The notes: generated by a model from the letters alone, not told the origin. 64,000 nt of DNA from Anoplopoma fimbria (GCF_027596085.1 NC_072450.1:2035961-2099960); one strand, 5' to 3'; shown: positions 36,443-49,613, numbered from the stretch's first letter. Numbers and translations are program-made.

Positions 36443-37328
36443 ATACACTGAGCTCCTCTCTCCTCTTCTCTCCCTCCTTCTTTATGTATTAATCTCCTAT
36501 TTATGCACATTACTGATTTTGCTTCTTCCCCGGAGTCCTTGTGCTTTCTCGCCTCGCAGGTTCCCAGGAATCGGGGTTATATTTGGACTGTCATCGTGCC
36601 ACCTGCTGAGGCCCTGCTGACACCCACTACTACTACCACTATCATTATTAGTCACATTACTATTATTATTCCCTGTACTATTTCTCTGATTGGCTTTGCT
36701 TCTACCCTGGAGTCTTTGTGCTTTCTCGCTTAGCAGGTTTCCATAAATCGTGGCTGTACCTGGACTGTGGTCGTGCCTCCTTCTATGGCACCGCTGACAC
36801 CAACTGCTACTACCATTATTATTATTAGTCACATTACTATTACTATTACCTGTACCATTGTGCTTATTAGCTTTGCTTCCACCCTGAAGCCCTTTTGCTC
36901 TCTCGACTCGCAGGTTTCCACAAACTGTTGTGGTCCCTGGACCATAGTCGTGCCTCCTGCTGTGACCCGGCTGACACCCACTGCTACTTCAATTATTATC
37001 ATTAGTCACATTACTATTACTATTCCCTATATCATTATTTTAATTCTACTACAGTCATTGCTGCTTTTATAAGTATTCTTAATGTTTCCTTTGTTACTCT
37101 GCTTACTACTGTGATTATATGAATAATTTATGTCATATACATTGAATGTGTCGTATCTCTGTTATGCTGTTCATTCTGTACACATGACATCTATTGCATT
37201 CTGTCCATCCTGGGAGAAGGATCCCTCCTCTGTCGTTCTCCCAGAGGTTTCTTCCTTTTTTCTCCCTGTTAAAGGTTCTTTTTAGGGGAGTTTTTCCTGT
37301 GCTGATGTGAGAGTTCCGGGACAGAGGA
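36443..37328 (+). mobile_element. LINE 3' UTR fragment with ~180-bp internal repeats
   Basis: It has the same landmarks as the other copies of the family: GCTGAGCTCCTCTCTCCTCT-like start, repeated CTCGCAGGTTTCC, TGGAC and GTCGTGCCTCC, and TGCTAC blocks each followed by ATTATTATTAGTCACATTAC. It ends at GACAGAGGATG, where the SINE begins. Confidence 0.8.
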
Positions 37329-37548
37329 TGTCTCTGTGGTGTAGTGGAGAGCAAGGTAGTTCTCCAATCAGAGGGTCGGTGGTTCGATACCCGGTTTCAG
37401 CAGTCGATGTGTCCTTGGGCAAGACACTTAACCCCTGGACTGGATGTGAATGAATGTTAGTTAGAGTCTGATGGTGGCACCCAGTCATCAGTGTGTGAAT
37501 GGGTGAATGATATGTAATATACTACTGATTGTAAGTCGCTTTGGATAA
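37329..37548 (+). mobile_element. tRNA-derived SINE (5' part), split by Rex1
   Basis: A tRNA-like head is visible: an A-box-like TGTGGTGTAGTGGAGAGC and a B box GGTTCGATACC at about 37381. It is followed by GTGTCCTTGGGCAAGACACT, typical of fish SINEs, and an L2-type tail (GTAAGTCGCTTTGGATAA). The tail stops at 37548 and resumes at 39266 (GGATAAAAGCGTCTGCTAAA, TGTAATG repeats) after the Rex1 insertion. Confidence 0.8.
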
Positions 37549-39265
37549 GATAAGATAATCCTTTATTAGTCCCGCAGCGGGGAAATTTGCAGGCTTACAG
37601 CAGCGTAGAGTAAAGTGCACACAAGAGACATAGTAAAGAAAGACAAGATAAAAATAAAAAATAAAAAATAAAAAAAAACAAGTATTATAAATAAGCAATA
37701 AAAACAGTAGAAAAACAACAATAACTGAAATATAATATTTACAGACAGAAAAAAATATTTTAACTATTATTGCACAGTGTAATGTATTGCACAGGTTTTT
37801 ATTGTCATGTTTTTATTGTCATGTGTCATGTGGTCTGCTGGGAGCAGAGCTGGTTGTGCAGCCTGACAGCAGCAGGAAGGAAGGACCTGCAGTACCTCTC
37901 CTTCACCACCGGGGGTGAATGAAGGACCTGCAGTACCTCTCCTTCACACACCGGGGGTGAAGCAGCCGGTGGCTGAAGGAGCTGCACAGAGTTGCCAGGG
38001 TGTCCTGCATGGGGTGGGAGGTGTTGTCCATCAGGGATGACAGCTTGGCATCATCCTCCTGTCTCCCACCACCTCCACCGTATCCAGTGGACACCCCAGC
38101 ACACTGCTGGCCTTCCTGACAAGCTTTTTCAGTCTCTTCTTGTCTGCTGCTGAGATGCTGCTGCTCCAGCAGACCACTGCATAAAAGATGGCTGATGCCA
38201 CCACAGAGTTGAAAAAGGTCCTCAGGAGTGCTCCCTGCACTCCAAAGGACCTCAGTCTCCTCAGCAGATACAGTCTGCTCTGACCCTTTTTATAGTGAAT
38301 TTGTATGATTAGTCCAGTCCAGTTTATTGTTCAAGTGAACACCCAGGTACTTATAAGATTTCACAATCTCAATGTCCTGTCCCTGGATGTTCACTGGTTC
38401 CGGAGGACAGTGTTTACCCCGGCGGAAGTCCACCACCAGCTCTTTGGTTTTACCAGAGTTGATCTGGAGGCGGTTCCGCCGGCACCATCCTGTGAAGTCC
38501 TGGTTCAGTTCTTTGTATTCCCTCTCGTCGCCGGCGGAGATGAGGCCGACGATTGCAGAGTCGTCAGAGAACTTTTGCAGGTGGCAGGTAGCAGAGTTGT
38601 ATGTGAAGTCTGATGTGTAGATGGAGAAGAGGAATGGAGCCAGAATGGTTCCTTGTGGGGCCCCCGTGCTGCAGGACACCCGATCTGACTCACGCTCCCT
38701 TATCCTCACATACTGTGGACGGTTGGTGAGGTAGTCCAGGATCCATGCAGTGAGGTGGTGGTCCACCCCGGTCTGCTCCAGCTTGTCCCTCAGAAGCAAA
38801 GGCTGGATGGTGTTGAAGGCACTGGAGAAGTCGAAGAACATGACTCTCACAGTGCTTCCAGCCTTTTCCAGGTGAGAAAGGCATCTTTGTAGCAGGTAGA
38901 TGACAGCGTCATCCACCCCGATGCCAGATTGGTAGGCGAACTGAAGTGGGTCCAAAGATGAGATCACCAGGGGGCGGAGGTGCACAATGACCGGCCGCTC
39001 CAGGGTCTTCATCAGGTGGGATGTTAATGCCAAAGGGGGCCATGGCTGCGGGCTGAAACTCCGGGCACGGAGGTGAAAAGTGCAAAAAAACTGCAGGTAG
39101 ACTATCTCGCTGCCATAGTGCACAAATGTTTACAAAAATTAAATAAGTAAAAGAAAGTAACAGAAAGTAACAAAAAAAAACACAATTTAAAGGAAAAAGC
39201 TCACAGGTGAGCAGGAGCTGCTGTAAGAGGCAGCCACTCGCGCGGCGCATCCACAGTGAATAAAA
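37549..39265 (-). mobile_element. Rex1-type LINE, 5'-truncated
   Basis: In minus orientation the 3' end is the GATAA-repeat tail (rc of GATAAGATAATCCTTTATTA at 37549). The sequence GGATAA occurs on both sides (37543-37548 and 39266-39271), consistent with a target-site duplication. The insertion is in the tail of the SINE. The element is truncated at its 5' end. Confidence 0.8.
38031..39050 (-). pseudogene. Rex1-type reverse transcriptase remnant
   Basis: The minus frame carries PVIVHLRPLVISSLDPLQFA, MFFDFSSAFNTIQPLLLRDK, GAPQGTILAPFLFSIYTSDF, LQKFSDDSAIVGLIS and KYLGVHLNNKLDWTNH. The catalytic box reads FSDD. This wording fits Rex1/Babar elements. A frameshift near 38290 moves the C-terminal part (AIFYAVVCWSSSISAADKKR) to another frame at 38031-38240. 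Confidence 0.8.
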
Positions 39266-39310
39266 GGATAAAAGCGTCTGCTAAATGACTGTAATGTAAT
39301 GTAATGTAAA

Positions 39311-42300
39311 TTACAACTCATTTGAAAGCCTTGTTCTTAGTCTTTCAAACCCGAGCGGGAAAGCATTAAAGTCAATTTTATTTGTTATAGTGTATCGTGC
39401 ACCAGGTGCGTATTCTGAATTCCTATCTGAATTCTCAGAGTTTTTATCTAGTTTAGTCCTTAAGACAGATAAAGTTATTATTGTAGGGGATTTTAATATT
39501 CATGTGGATGTGTATAATGATAGCCTTAGTACTGCGTTTGGTTCATTACTAGATTCTATTGGCTTCTGTCAGTGTGTACATAAACCGACTCACTCTTTTA
39601 ACCATACCCTCGACCTTGTTCTGGTTTATGGTATTGAAGTAGAAAATGTAATTGTCTCTCAACAGAACTCTCTTTTATCGGACCATTTTCTAATAACCTT
39701 TGAATTTGTTCTACCAGAGTGTACGCCATTAGGCAAAATTTTCTACACTAGATGTCTATCTGATAATGCTGTAGCTAAATTTAAAGAAGCGATTTCTTCA
39801 GGGTTTTATTCAGTACCATTGCTCAATATAACAGAGGACTCCTACGCTAGCTTTAGTCTGTCTCAGATTGACCATCTTGTTGATAGTGCTGCATGCTCAC
39901 TGCGAATGACACTGGACTCTATAGCTCCTCTAAAAAAGAAGCTAATCAAAGAAAGGAGGTTTGCTCCATGGTATAATCCTCAAACCCGCGATTTAAAGCA
40001 AATATCGCGAAAACTTGAAAGGATATGGCGTTCCACCAATGTGGATGAAGCGCGGTTAGTCTGGCGAGACAGTCTTAAAATATATAAGAAGGCCCTCCGT
40101 AATGCTAGAGCAGCCTATTATTCAGCATTAATAGAGAAAAATAAGAACAACCCTAGGGTTCTCTTCAGCACTGTAGCCAGGCTGACAGAGAGTCACAGCT
40201 CTGTTGAGCCGTGTATTCCTATAAACCTCAGTAGTAGTGACTTCATGAACTTCTTTAATGATAAGATTCTAACTATTAGAGAAAAAATTTATAATCTACT
40301 GCCCTCAACCAGTACCGATCGATCCATAGCTGTAGAACCTGAAATATATTTAGATGGCTTTTCTCCCATCGACCTTCAACAATTGACTTTAACTATTTCT
40401 AAGTCTAAACCTTCCACCTGTCTCTTAGACCCGATTCCGACTAGGCTGCTTAAGGAAGTTTTACCTTTAATTAGCAACTCCTTATCAGAAATTATCAATC
40501 TGTCTTTACTGACGGGCCATGTACCACAGGCCTTCAAACTAGCTGTAATTAAACCTCTTCTTAAGAAACCTACTCTAGATCCAGAGGTGTTGGCTAACTA
40601 TAGACCTATATCTAACCTTCCGTTCCTCTCAAAGATCCTTGAGAAAGCAGTAGCAAATCAGCTCTGTGACTTTATGCATAACAATAGTTTATTTGAGGAT
40701 TTTCAGTCAGGATTTAGAGTGAATCATAACACAGAGACGGCACTGGTGAAAATTACCAATGACCTTCTAATAGCTTCAGACAAAGGACTTGTCTCTGTAC
40801 TTGTATTGCTAGACCTTAGTGCTGCATTTGATACCATTGATCACCAAATCCTATTACAGAGATTGGAGCATCTTATAGGCATTAAAGGAACCGCACTTAG
40901 CTGGTTTAAGTTGTATTTATCAGACCGATCTCAGTTTGTATATGTAAACAATGAAAGCTCGATGAAAACCAGGGTTAGTCACGGAGTTCCACAGGGGTCT
41001 GTTCTTGGACCTATTTTATTTACCTTATATATGCTTCCCTTGGGGAATATTATCAGAAAACACTCAGTAAACTTTCATTGTTATGCAGATGATACCCAGT
41101 TATATCTATCAATTAAGCCAGACGAAACTAACCAGTTCTCTAAACTTCAAGCATGTCTTACGGACATAAAAACCTGGATGACCTGTAACTTTTTAATGTT
41201 AAACTCTGAAAAAACAGAAGTTATCCTACTAGGCCCAGAGCCTTCAGTTATCAGGCTCCTCTTCTGTGGAACCAGGTTCCAGTTTCAGTCCGGGGGCAGA
41301 CACACTCACCACTTTCAAGAGCAGGCTTAAGACCTTCCTTTTTGATAGCGCTTATAGTTAGGGCTGGTTCAGGTTCGCCTTGGTCCAGCCCCTAGATATG
41401 CTGCTATATGCCTAGACAGCCGGGGGACTACCTAGGATACGCTGAGCTCCTCTCTCCTCTTCTCTCCCTCCTTCTTTATGTATTAATCTCCTATTTATGC
41501 ACATTACTGATTTTGCTTCTTCCCCGGAGTTCTTGTGCTTTCTCGCCTCGCAGGTTCCCAGGAATCGGGGTTATATTTGGACTGTCATCGTGCCACCTAC
41601 TGAGGCCCTGCTGACACCCACTACTACTACCACTATCATTATTAGTCACATTACTATTATTATTGCCTGTACTATTACGCTTATTGACTTGCTTGTACCC
41701 TGGAGTCTTTGTGCTGCTTCTCGCTTCGCAGGCTTCTATAAATCGTGGCTGTACCTGGACCGTGGATGTGCATCCTGCTACGGCCCTGCTGACACCGACT
41801 GCTACCACCATTATTATTATTACTAGTCACATTACTATTACTATTACCTGTACCATTTAGCATTTTAGCTTTACTTCCACCCTGAAGCCCTTTTGCTTTC
41901 TCGTTCTGCAGGTTTCCATGAATCGTTGTGGTACTTGGACCGTAGTCGTGCCTCCTGCTGTGAGCCGACTGACACCCACTGCTACTTCCATTATTATTAT
42001 TAGTCACATTACTATCCCTATTTCCATGGCTATAATTCTACTGTAATAATTGCTGCTGTTATTATAAGTAGTCTTATTATATGAATCATTTATGTCATAT
42101 ACATTGAATGTGTTGTATCTAAGAACTGTTATGCTGCTCATTCTGTACACATGACACCTATTGCATTCTGTCCATCCTGGAGAAGGATCCCTCCTCTGTC
42201 GTTCTCCCAGAGGTTTCTTCCTTTTTTCTCCCTGTTAAAGGGGTTTTTAGGGGAGTTTTTCCTGTGCCGATGTGAGGGAAGGACAGAGGATGTCGCATGT

Positions 42301-42386
42301 GTACAGATTGTAAAGCCCTCTGAGGCAAATTTGTACTTTGTGATTCTGGGTTATACAAAATAAACTGAATTGAATTGAATTGAATC
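39311..42386 (+). mobile_element. LINE copy B (CR1/L2-like), 5'-truncated with an internal deletion
   Basis: The copy starts within the endonuclease, contains a 646-codon open frame, and continues through the family 3' UTR (repeats at 41500-42050) to a TTGAAT repeat end at 42386. The segment between LLGPE and FSYQAP-like sequence is missing compared with LINE copy A, a deletion of roughly 0.6 kb near 41240 that also shifts the frame. Confidence 0.85.
39390..41330 (+). pseudogene. LINE copy B endonuclease-RT ORF (646 codons, C-terminus lost)
   Basis: Motifs in order: VYRAPGAYSEF (endonuclease, N-terminus missing), VGDFNIHVD, LDLVLVYGIEV, SDHFLITFEF, then RT: NYRPISNLPFLSKILEK, FQSGFRVNHNTETALV, LLDLSAAFDTIDHQILLQRL, HGVPQGSVLGPILFTLY, CYADDTQLYLSIKPD and LNSEKTEVILLGPE. 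After GPE the frame enters out-of-phase C-terminal sequence and stops. The long intact frame suggests a fairly recent insertion. Confidence 0.85.
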
Positions 42387-42589
42387 AGAAAGAAAAGAAA
42401 AAACAGTCTTATGTACGAAATGCATGAATAAAAAAAAAACAGCTCTTACGAAACTAATCTTTCAGCAGGCTCCATTTGATTTTTCAAACTGTACTCTTCT
42501 ACACCATCTGTGCAACAAAACTCTGAAGACCCTGTCCTGCTTGGAACAGACATACTTGGAAGTGACATAATCACATTCTTCTTTATCTT

Positions 42590-43330
42590 GAGAAGTCTCA
42601 TTCTTCCTCATCTCCAGATGACACACTCTATTAATCAAAGACTACCAAAGCCGACACCAGATGTGCAGGTGGTGACAGCTGGCTTGGACCAAAACAGACT
42701 AACGGACAATCACAATCTTCCATCGCCAGAAGTCACATGCTTCCTTATCTACAGAAGTTATATCTGCCTCATCTAAGAAGTCATATTCTCCATCATTTCC
42801 AGAAGTCATATTCTTCTTTTTCGCCGCAAGTTACATACTTACGCATCTCCAGAAGTCCCATTCTTCATCATCTACACAAGTTACATTATTCCTCATCTCC
42901 AGAAGTCTCATTCTTCATCATCGACACAAGTTACATTATTCCTCATCTCCAGAGGTTTCATTCTTCCTCATCTCCAGAACTCTCATTCTTCATCATCGAC
43001 ACAAGTTACATTATTCCTCATCTCCAGAAGTTTCATTCTTCCTCATCGCCAGAAGTCTCATTCTTCATCATCTACACAAGTTACATTATTCCTCATCTCC
43101 AGAGGTTTCATTCTTCTTCATCTCCAGAAGTCTCATTCTTCCTCATCTACACAAGCTACATTATTCCTCATCTACACAAGTAACATTATTCCTCATCTCC
43201 AGAAGTTACATACTTACTCATCTCCAGATGTCCCATTCTTCATCATCTACACAAATTACATTATTCCTCATCTCCAAAAGTCTCATTCTTCATCATCTAC
43301 AGAAGTTACATTTTTCATTATCTAAATAAT
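42590..43330. repeat. Minisatellite of CATCTCCAGAAGTCTCATTC-type units
   Basis: Imperfect tandem units of about 25-28 bp alternate between CATCTCCAGAAGT and CATCTACACAAGT cores separated by TTATTCCT or CATTCTTCCT. The corresponding interval in copy 2 (60090-60290) is only about 200 bp, so the array grew in copy 1 or shrank in copy 2. Confidence 0.9.
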
Positions 43331-43478
43331 AATAATAATTGATTGTACTTGTATAGCACTTATCTAGTCTTCCGACCACTCAAAGCGCTTTGACATTACT
43401 AATCAATCACCCATTCACACCCATTCATACGGATGACAGGGGCTACCATGCAAGGTGCCACCTGCACATCAGGATATA
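43324..43478 (-). mobile_element. SINE 3' segment, minus orientation
   Basis: Read on the minus strand it contains the fish SINE tail motifs GTGTGAATGGGTG and AAAGCGCTTTGAGTGGTCGG, then a TATACAAGTACAATC and ATT-repeat end (rc of AATAATAATAATTGATTGTA at 43327). It lies within the CATCTCC-type repeat of copy 1 and is absent from copy 2. Confidence 0.7.
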
Positions 43479-44585
<1,107 letters not shown>

Positions 44586-44880
44586 AGAAAGACTAACATC
44601 TTGTTTCTCTAATATTTTAGCTTTCTTAGACACTTTAATTTTCTTTAAAAATATTTGAAAAATGAACATGAATTTTTTCTGACATTCAGCTTAAAGAGAC
44701 CCTTCAGTCCTACGTCACAATTATATCAAGTTTTTAGATTCACAAGTTTTTCTTCCACCCACTTTCTTTCAATTTCCAATCAAGTGAAAAACTACACCAG
44801 CAAATTATGCTTTGTGAGGTGTGCTGTTAAGAGCGTTGCAGGTTTGTCAGCTTGCATTAACACTGTATGCAGCTGTTTAG

Positions 44881-45960
44881 GGCCACAACCACTAGGGGGG
44901 CCACACGATCAGTGTTATGTTCCGTTCTGTTTAGTGTTTGTACAGTGTTCAAAAGATCTTGGATATTTTTCTACAACCACTTACTAATCCCTCTAAACGC
45001 ACCATGACTCAAAACACACATTGCTGATATTACTGGGGAAACAAAACAGTTCAACTTTGCATTTTCGCACCTTCAAGGAACAGTGTGTGAGATTTAGTGC
45101 CATCTAGTGGTGAGCTTGGAGATTGCAAGCAACAACATGACCCTCCGCTCACCCTTCCCTTTCCAAGCACATCGGAGAACGACGGGGCCCTTTAGGTAGG
45201 GAGAGTTATCTTTTGGACTGTATTACTACAAGGAGCTACTCGTATCAATACTCGGTTCTTTTCATGACTAAATGATTGCTTTTAAAAACATATATAGAAT
45301 TTTAAAAACAAATATCTTCAGAATAGGATTACAAGTTATTTATAATTTAGATATAACTACAAATAGTTTCAAGAGCAGCAACCACAATGTTTACAACAGC
45401 AAAGTCACTTTATAAAGTAATTAGTATCTCCCTAAAATGTCATTAAAATAAATAACGTCCCTAAGTGAAGTTTATAAATGGTAATAATTAATAATGGAGA
45501 ACACAGACATCAGATAGTATCAGTCATTCCTCCTGTCCTCTGTACTCCTGTCTGCTTTGTCTCAGCCGACAGAGACATTTACAAGAACAAACTAAGATAA
45601 AGAGTAACTAAAGACAGACAGATTCTTTTTTAACTGGTTTGTTAAAAAATAAAAACCTTTGGTCTATCGTGTGTTTGTAAACATAGCGGCAGTTTATGAA
45701 ACTGGCCAAATAAATTAGGTTTAACGTTCGTCTACATGCTTTTTAAACAGACCAAAACATGAAAAAGCACCAGTAACGCTGGAGCTTATCAATACTCCAA
45801 TCTTTATTAATCATTCAATACCTAGTTTCGGTAGCCGTCCCTACCTTTATACATTTATTTGCCTGTTTTACATGAAGCTCTTTGGTCATATTTGAAAATA
45901 TATTGATTGTTTATTACTATTTAATTTTTTTATTGGAGATTTAGGTTATTTGATTTAGAT
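44881..45960. other. Spacer after duplication copy 1, nothing recognised
   Basis: AT-rich intergenic sequence with no supported feature. Confidence 0.5.
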
Positions 45961-45964
45961 AGAG

Positions 45965-46765
45965 AAAAGGAGAGAGGAGCTCAGTGTAATCTTAGAAGCC
46001 TCCCAACAGTCTTGGCCTGTAGCAGCATATCCAGGGTCTGGTCCAAGTCAAACCTGAGCCAGCCCTAACTATAAGCGCGATCAAAAAGGAAGGTCTTAAG
46101 CCTGCTCTTAAATGTGGTGAGTGTGTCTGCCCCACGAAATGAAACTGGAAGCTGGTTCTACAGAAGAGGAGCCTGATAACTGAAGGCTCTGGCTTCCATC
46201 CTGCTTTTTGATACTCTAGGAACCAGAAGTAACCCTGCATTTAGGGAGCGCTGCTCTCTAGTGGGGTAATATGGTGCTATAAATTCCTTAAGATAAGACG
46301 GTGCCTGGCAAATTAGTGCAATGTAGGTGAGGAGAAGGATTTTAAATTATATTCTTGATTTAACAAGGAGCCAGTGAAGAGAAGCTAATACAGGAGTAAT
46401 ATGATGTGTTTTCTTAGGTTTTGTTAGTACATGTGCTGCAGAATTCTGGATCAATTACAGAGATTTAAAAGATTTATTAGAGCAGCCTGATAATAAGGAA
46501 TTGCAGTAATAAATGCATGAACACATTTTTCTGCATCGTTTTGAGACAGGATGTTACTAATTTTTGCAATGTTACGTAGGTGAAATAAGGCAGTCTTTGA
46601 AAATAGTTTAATCTGAGAGTTAAAGGGACATATCCTGATCAAAGTTAACTCCAATATTCTTTACAGTGGTGCTGGATGCCAGGGCAATACCATCTAGAGA
46701 AATTATATCGTTATATAATTGATTTCGGAGGTGATCTGGGCCTAGTAGAATAACTTCAGTTTCCA
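45965..46765 (-). mobile_element. LINE relic (same family as copies A and B)
   Basis: On the minus strand it contains the C-terminal ORF2 coding region in decayed form and the start of the 3' UTR (GAGAGGAGCTCAGTGTAATC at about 45972). It covers the position where Tc1/mariner copy A inserted into LINE copy A and shows the unoccupied sequence GAGAGTTAAAGGGAC at about 46615. Confidence 0.8.
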
Positions 46766-47440
46766 TCAACTGGATGGGCAGAGAGGGATGCATTGAGACG
46801 AACTACTAGGGAAAGTAAACAAAAAGGTGCAGGATGAGATATTATAATTTGAGAGAAATTTATGTAGACTTTTGAACCTCATACAAGACACGACAGGATG
46901 ACACTTTCATGAAACACCAGACTGTTTTCAGAGACCTGGGTTTCCTTAACAGGAAGAGAGAAACGGGCTCAAGGTAAGTACAATGAATATAAGGGAGCAC
47001 ATCTAAGAGTAGCATACAGTATCAAAGTACAAATCGATGAGCAAAAAGAGAAAACATAACAATGAAAGGCATCATAACCTCAAAATGCCTACTGGCAATG
47101 AATCACATTGCTTCACTTTTGTGTGTTTTGTGTTTTCAAGCCTGGGGACTCTGGAACGATAAGAACTGTGATGCTCTACGTATGTGCAGTCAACATCTCA
47201 GACTGAACATAAGGAGCTGCAGTTGGTTCAACTGTATCCACTTGTCACAGTTCTTCCTCCATACTGTCAGTAGCTCCATACTCCCTGTCACTCTGTCTCA
47301 CTCACCTAATTGGCTCACTCTGTTCACCTGCCTGTCACTCTCTCTCAGTTCTCTCAGTTCACTCCGGCCACTCCCAGTTCCACTTCCAGCTCACCACCCA
47401 GCCACCTCTCTCTCACCACACTCTCCCTCACTCATCTAAT
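46766..47440. other. Unassigned sequence with a possible lectin-like exon fragment
   Basis: Mostly featureless. At about 47140-47180 (plus) a TTTTCAAG acceptor-like site precedes a frame reading WGLWNDKNCDALRMC, reminiscent of the end of a C-type lectin domain (WND..C). There is no supporting neighbouring exon, so no gene is called. Confidence 0.3.
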
Positions 47441-47449
47441 CAGCTTCAT

Positions 47450-48245
47450 GCAGTGCACCTGTCTCACCGGCTTTCCAGACTGCGCCTGTCTCGCCGGCTT
47501 TCTGGCCACTACCTGCACCTCCTGTCCCACCGGCTTTCCAGCTGACGCCTGTCCAGTCAGCGTTCAGGCCGACCTCTGACCCTTCGGCGTTCCGGCCGAC
47601 TCCTGTCCCGTCGGCGTTCCGGCCGACTCCTGACCCGTCGGCGTCCCGGCCGACTCCTGGTTCAGCAGTTCCGGCCGACTCCTGTCCCGTCGGCGTTCCG
47701 GCTGACTCCTGTTCCGTCGGCGTTCCGGCCGACTCCTGACCCGTCGGCGCCCGGCCGACTCCTGTTCCGTCGGCGTTCCGGCCGACTCCTGACCCGTCGG
47801 CGCCCGGCCGACTCCTGTCCCATCGGCGTCCCGGCCGACTCCTGTCCCGTCGGCGTTCCGGCCGACTCCTGTTCCGTCGGTGCCCCGGGCGACTCCTGAC
47901 CCGTCGGCGTCCCGGCCGACTCCTGGTTGAGCAGCTCCCGGCCGACTCCTGGTTAGGCAGTTCCGGCCGACTCCTGTCCCGTCGGCGTTCCGGCCGACTC
48001 CTGTTCCGTCGGCGTTCCGGCCGACTCCTGACCCGTCGGCGCCCGGCCGACTCCTGTCCCGTCGGCGTCCCGGCCGACTCCTGTCCCGTCGGCGTTCCGG
48101 CCGACTCCTGTCCCGTCGGCGCGCCCCGGCCGACTCCTCACCTGTCGGCGCCCGGCCGACTCCTGAAGCGTCGGCGCCCCTGCCGGCTCCTGACTCATCG
48201 GCACTCCTGCTGACTCCTGTTCCGTCGGCGGAGGACCACCAGAAT
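47450..48245. repeat. GC-rich 27-bp minisatellite, left arm
   Basis: Tandem units of CCGGCCGACTCCTGTCCCGT and CGGCGTT (27 bp with variants) run from about 47580 to 48240. They are preceded by degenerate ACCGGCTTTCCAG and CCTGTC units at 47465-47560. Open frames through the array are 9-residue repeats (TGVGRNADG on minus). The right arm at 49860-50600 is the same array in inverted orientation. Confidence 0.95.
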
Positions 48246-48590
48246 CGCTGTCGCAGGGCGTCTTGGGTTCGCTGGATGCCCGGATGGCAGGTAAGTTTAG
48301 AGGAGGGGCCCATTGGAGAACGTCGGACCGAAGAGCTTGAGGGACGAACAGGTGGTTCTGAGGACAGGCGCTGGGACCGGGTTGATCCTCAGTCGCGGCT
48401 CTCACGGATTCCTCGATCTCCCACGTGAGGACCGCGACTTGGCAGGAGTCCAGAAGGATGGAGAGATGACCCGGGGTAGGTTCCTCCACCTCCTGGAACT
48501 GGCGGGAGTGAGCATCGGGCTTGATGTTGCGGGAACTGGGACGAGAAGAAAGGGTGAAATGGAACCTCGTTCCTCGTCCTGCCAACTCCT
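48240..48590 (-). pseudogene. Ty3/gypsy pol fragment: RNase H to integrase junction
   Basis: In minus orientation the frames read RNIKPDAHSRQF (the end of RNase H, resembling KPDALSRQF), then VLTWEIEESVRAATED, then ALRSDVLQW. After a one-base frame change comes SKLTCHPGIQRTQDALRQRFWW, the start of the integrase zinc-binding HHCC region of sushi-like Ty3/gypsy elements. The sequence then passes directly into the 27-bp minisatellite. No LTR or RT was seen nearby. Confidence 0.75.
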
Positions 48591-48919
48591 GACCCGTTGG
48601 CGTCCCGGCCGACTGATTTCCCGTTGCCGACCCTGCCTGTCTGGACTTCCCTGCCTCGCCTGTGCCCCGGTCAACGTCTCAGCCTTCTGTCCCAGACCAC
48701 GGTATTCCTACCTTGCCTCTGCCCCGGTTAACCGACTTAGCCTTCTGTCCCCGACCATGAGATTAGCCCTCGCTTCCTCTGGTTTCCGTCTGCCTGATCC
48801 CTTGTTCCTTAAATTATCACTAATGCTACTTCTCGCATTCTATTGTTTAAGTGGATATTATCTCATTCACTGTATGATGGCGTTGCATTCGTGTCTGTTC
48901 ATTTGACGTTACTGTGTTC

Positions 48920-49580
48920 TCAATTTGCTGGTCTGACGGATCGCTTCTCTATCTCTCGATCTAACGTAACCGTTTTCTCATTTCCTTGTATAACGTGACC
49001 TGGTTTCTCATTTCCGTGGTCTAACGTGACCTGGTGTAGAGGGACAAATTTGCTCACATCCTGGTGTAACATGACCTGGTCTAGAGAGAAAAAAAAATTC
49101 ATTTCCTGGACTCACATGACCTGGTCTAGAGGGTCCAATTTTCTAATTTACTGTTCTTATTTGACCTGGCCAAGATGGACCCCTTTTTCTCATTTCCTGG
49201 TTGAAAATTACCTGGTCTAACAGGACCGTACTCTCATTCTCTGGTATGATGTGACCGTCTTCTCCTTTATCCTGTTTTAGGTGACTCCTACTATCTTTTG
49301 TCTATTCTAACTAGACCCCACATATTCTGCGATCTAAAATGACCCCAACTATCCTGTGCTGTGGCCTAACATGACCCCCAACTATTCTGTTCTGCGGTCT
49401 ACCGTGACCCCTACCTATCCTTTTCTGCTCTCTATCGAGACCTCGCGGTGATCTGTTGAGATCACACCATATTTTACTGTGGCCTATTAAGAACCGCACT
49501 CTCTGGATCTGGATCTGCCGTCTACCAAGCCCTACCCTATCCTTTGCTATCGTTAACTTGACCACTTTTGACTCTGGTTT
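48920..49580. repeat. Degenerate tandem repeat (TCTAACGTGACCTGGT-type)
   Basis: Imperfect copies of CTCATTTCCTGGTCTAACGT and GACCTGGT with variable spacing of about 33-45 bp fill this stretch. They drift to a CTACCGTGACCCCTAC-like variant towards 49400. There is no coding signal. Confidence 0.7.
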
Positions 49581-49613
49581 AATGTCACCTCATGAAAGCT
49601 CCCTTTAACAAGT

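Larger units (their letters stand above)
36346..42512. mobile_element. Composite retroelement block present only in duplication copy 1
   Basis: At 36340 copy 1 reads GATAGCATGTGAAAATG and then diverges; copy 2 goes directly from GATAGCATGTGAAAACGTAA (60040) to GAAGACCCTGTCC, which copy 1 only reaches at about 42523. The 6.2 kb between holds, in order, a LINE 3' UTR fragment, a SINE interrupted by Rex1, and a LINE with a long ORF. Confidence 0.8.

Noticed and set aside
37329..37400. Functional tRNA gene
   Set aside because: The A and B boxes belong to a tRNA-derived SINE head. No complete cloverleaf or anticodon stem was evident, and SINE body and tail follow.
47564..48585. Long Gly/Arg/Ala-rich open frames through the 47.5-48.2 kb array
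   Set aside because: They are produced by the 27-bp repeat, whose length is a multiple of three, joined to an integrase fragment. This is not an independent repetitive-protein gene.
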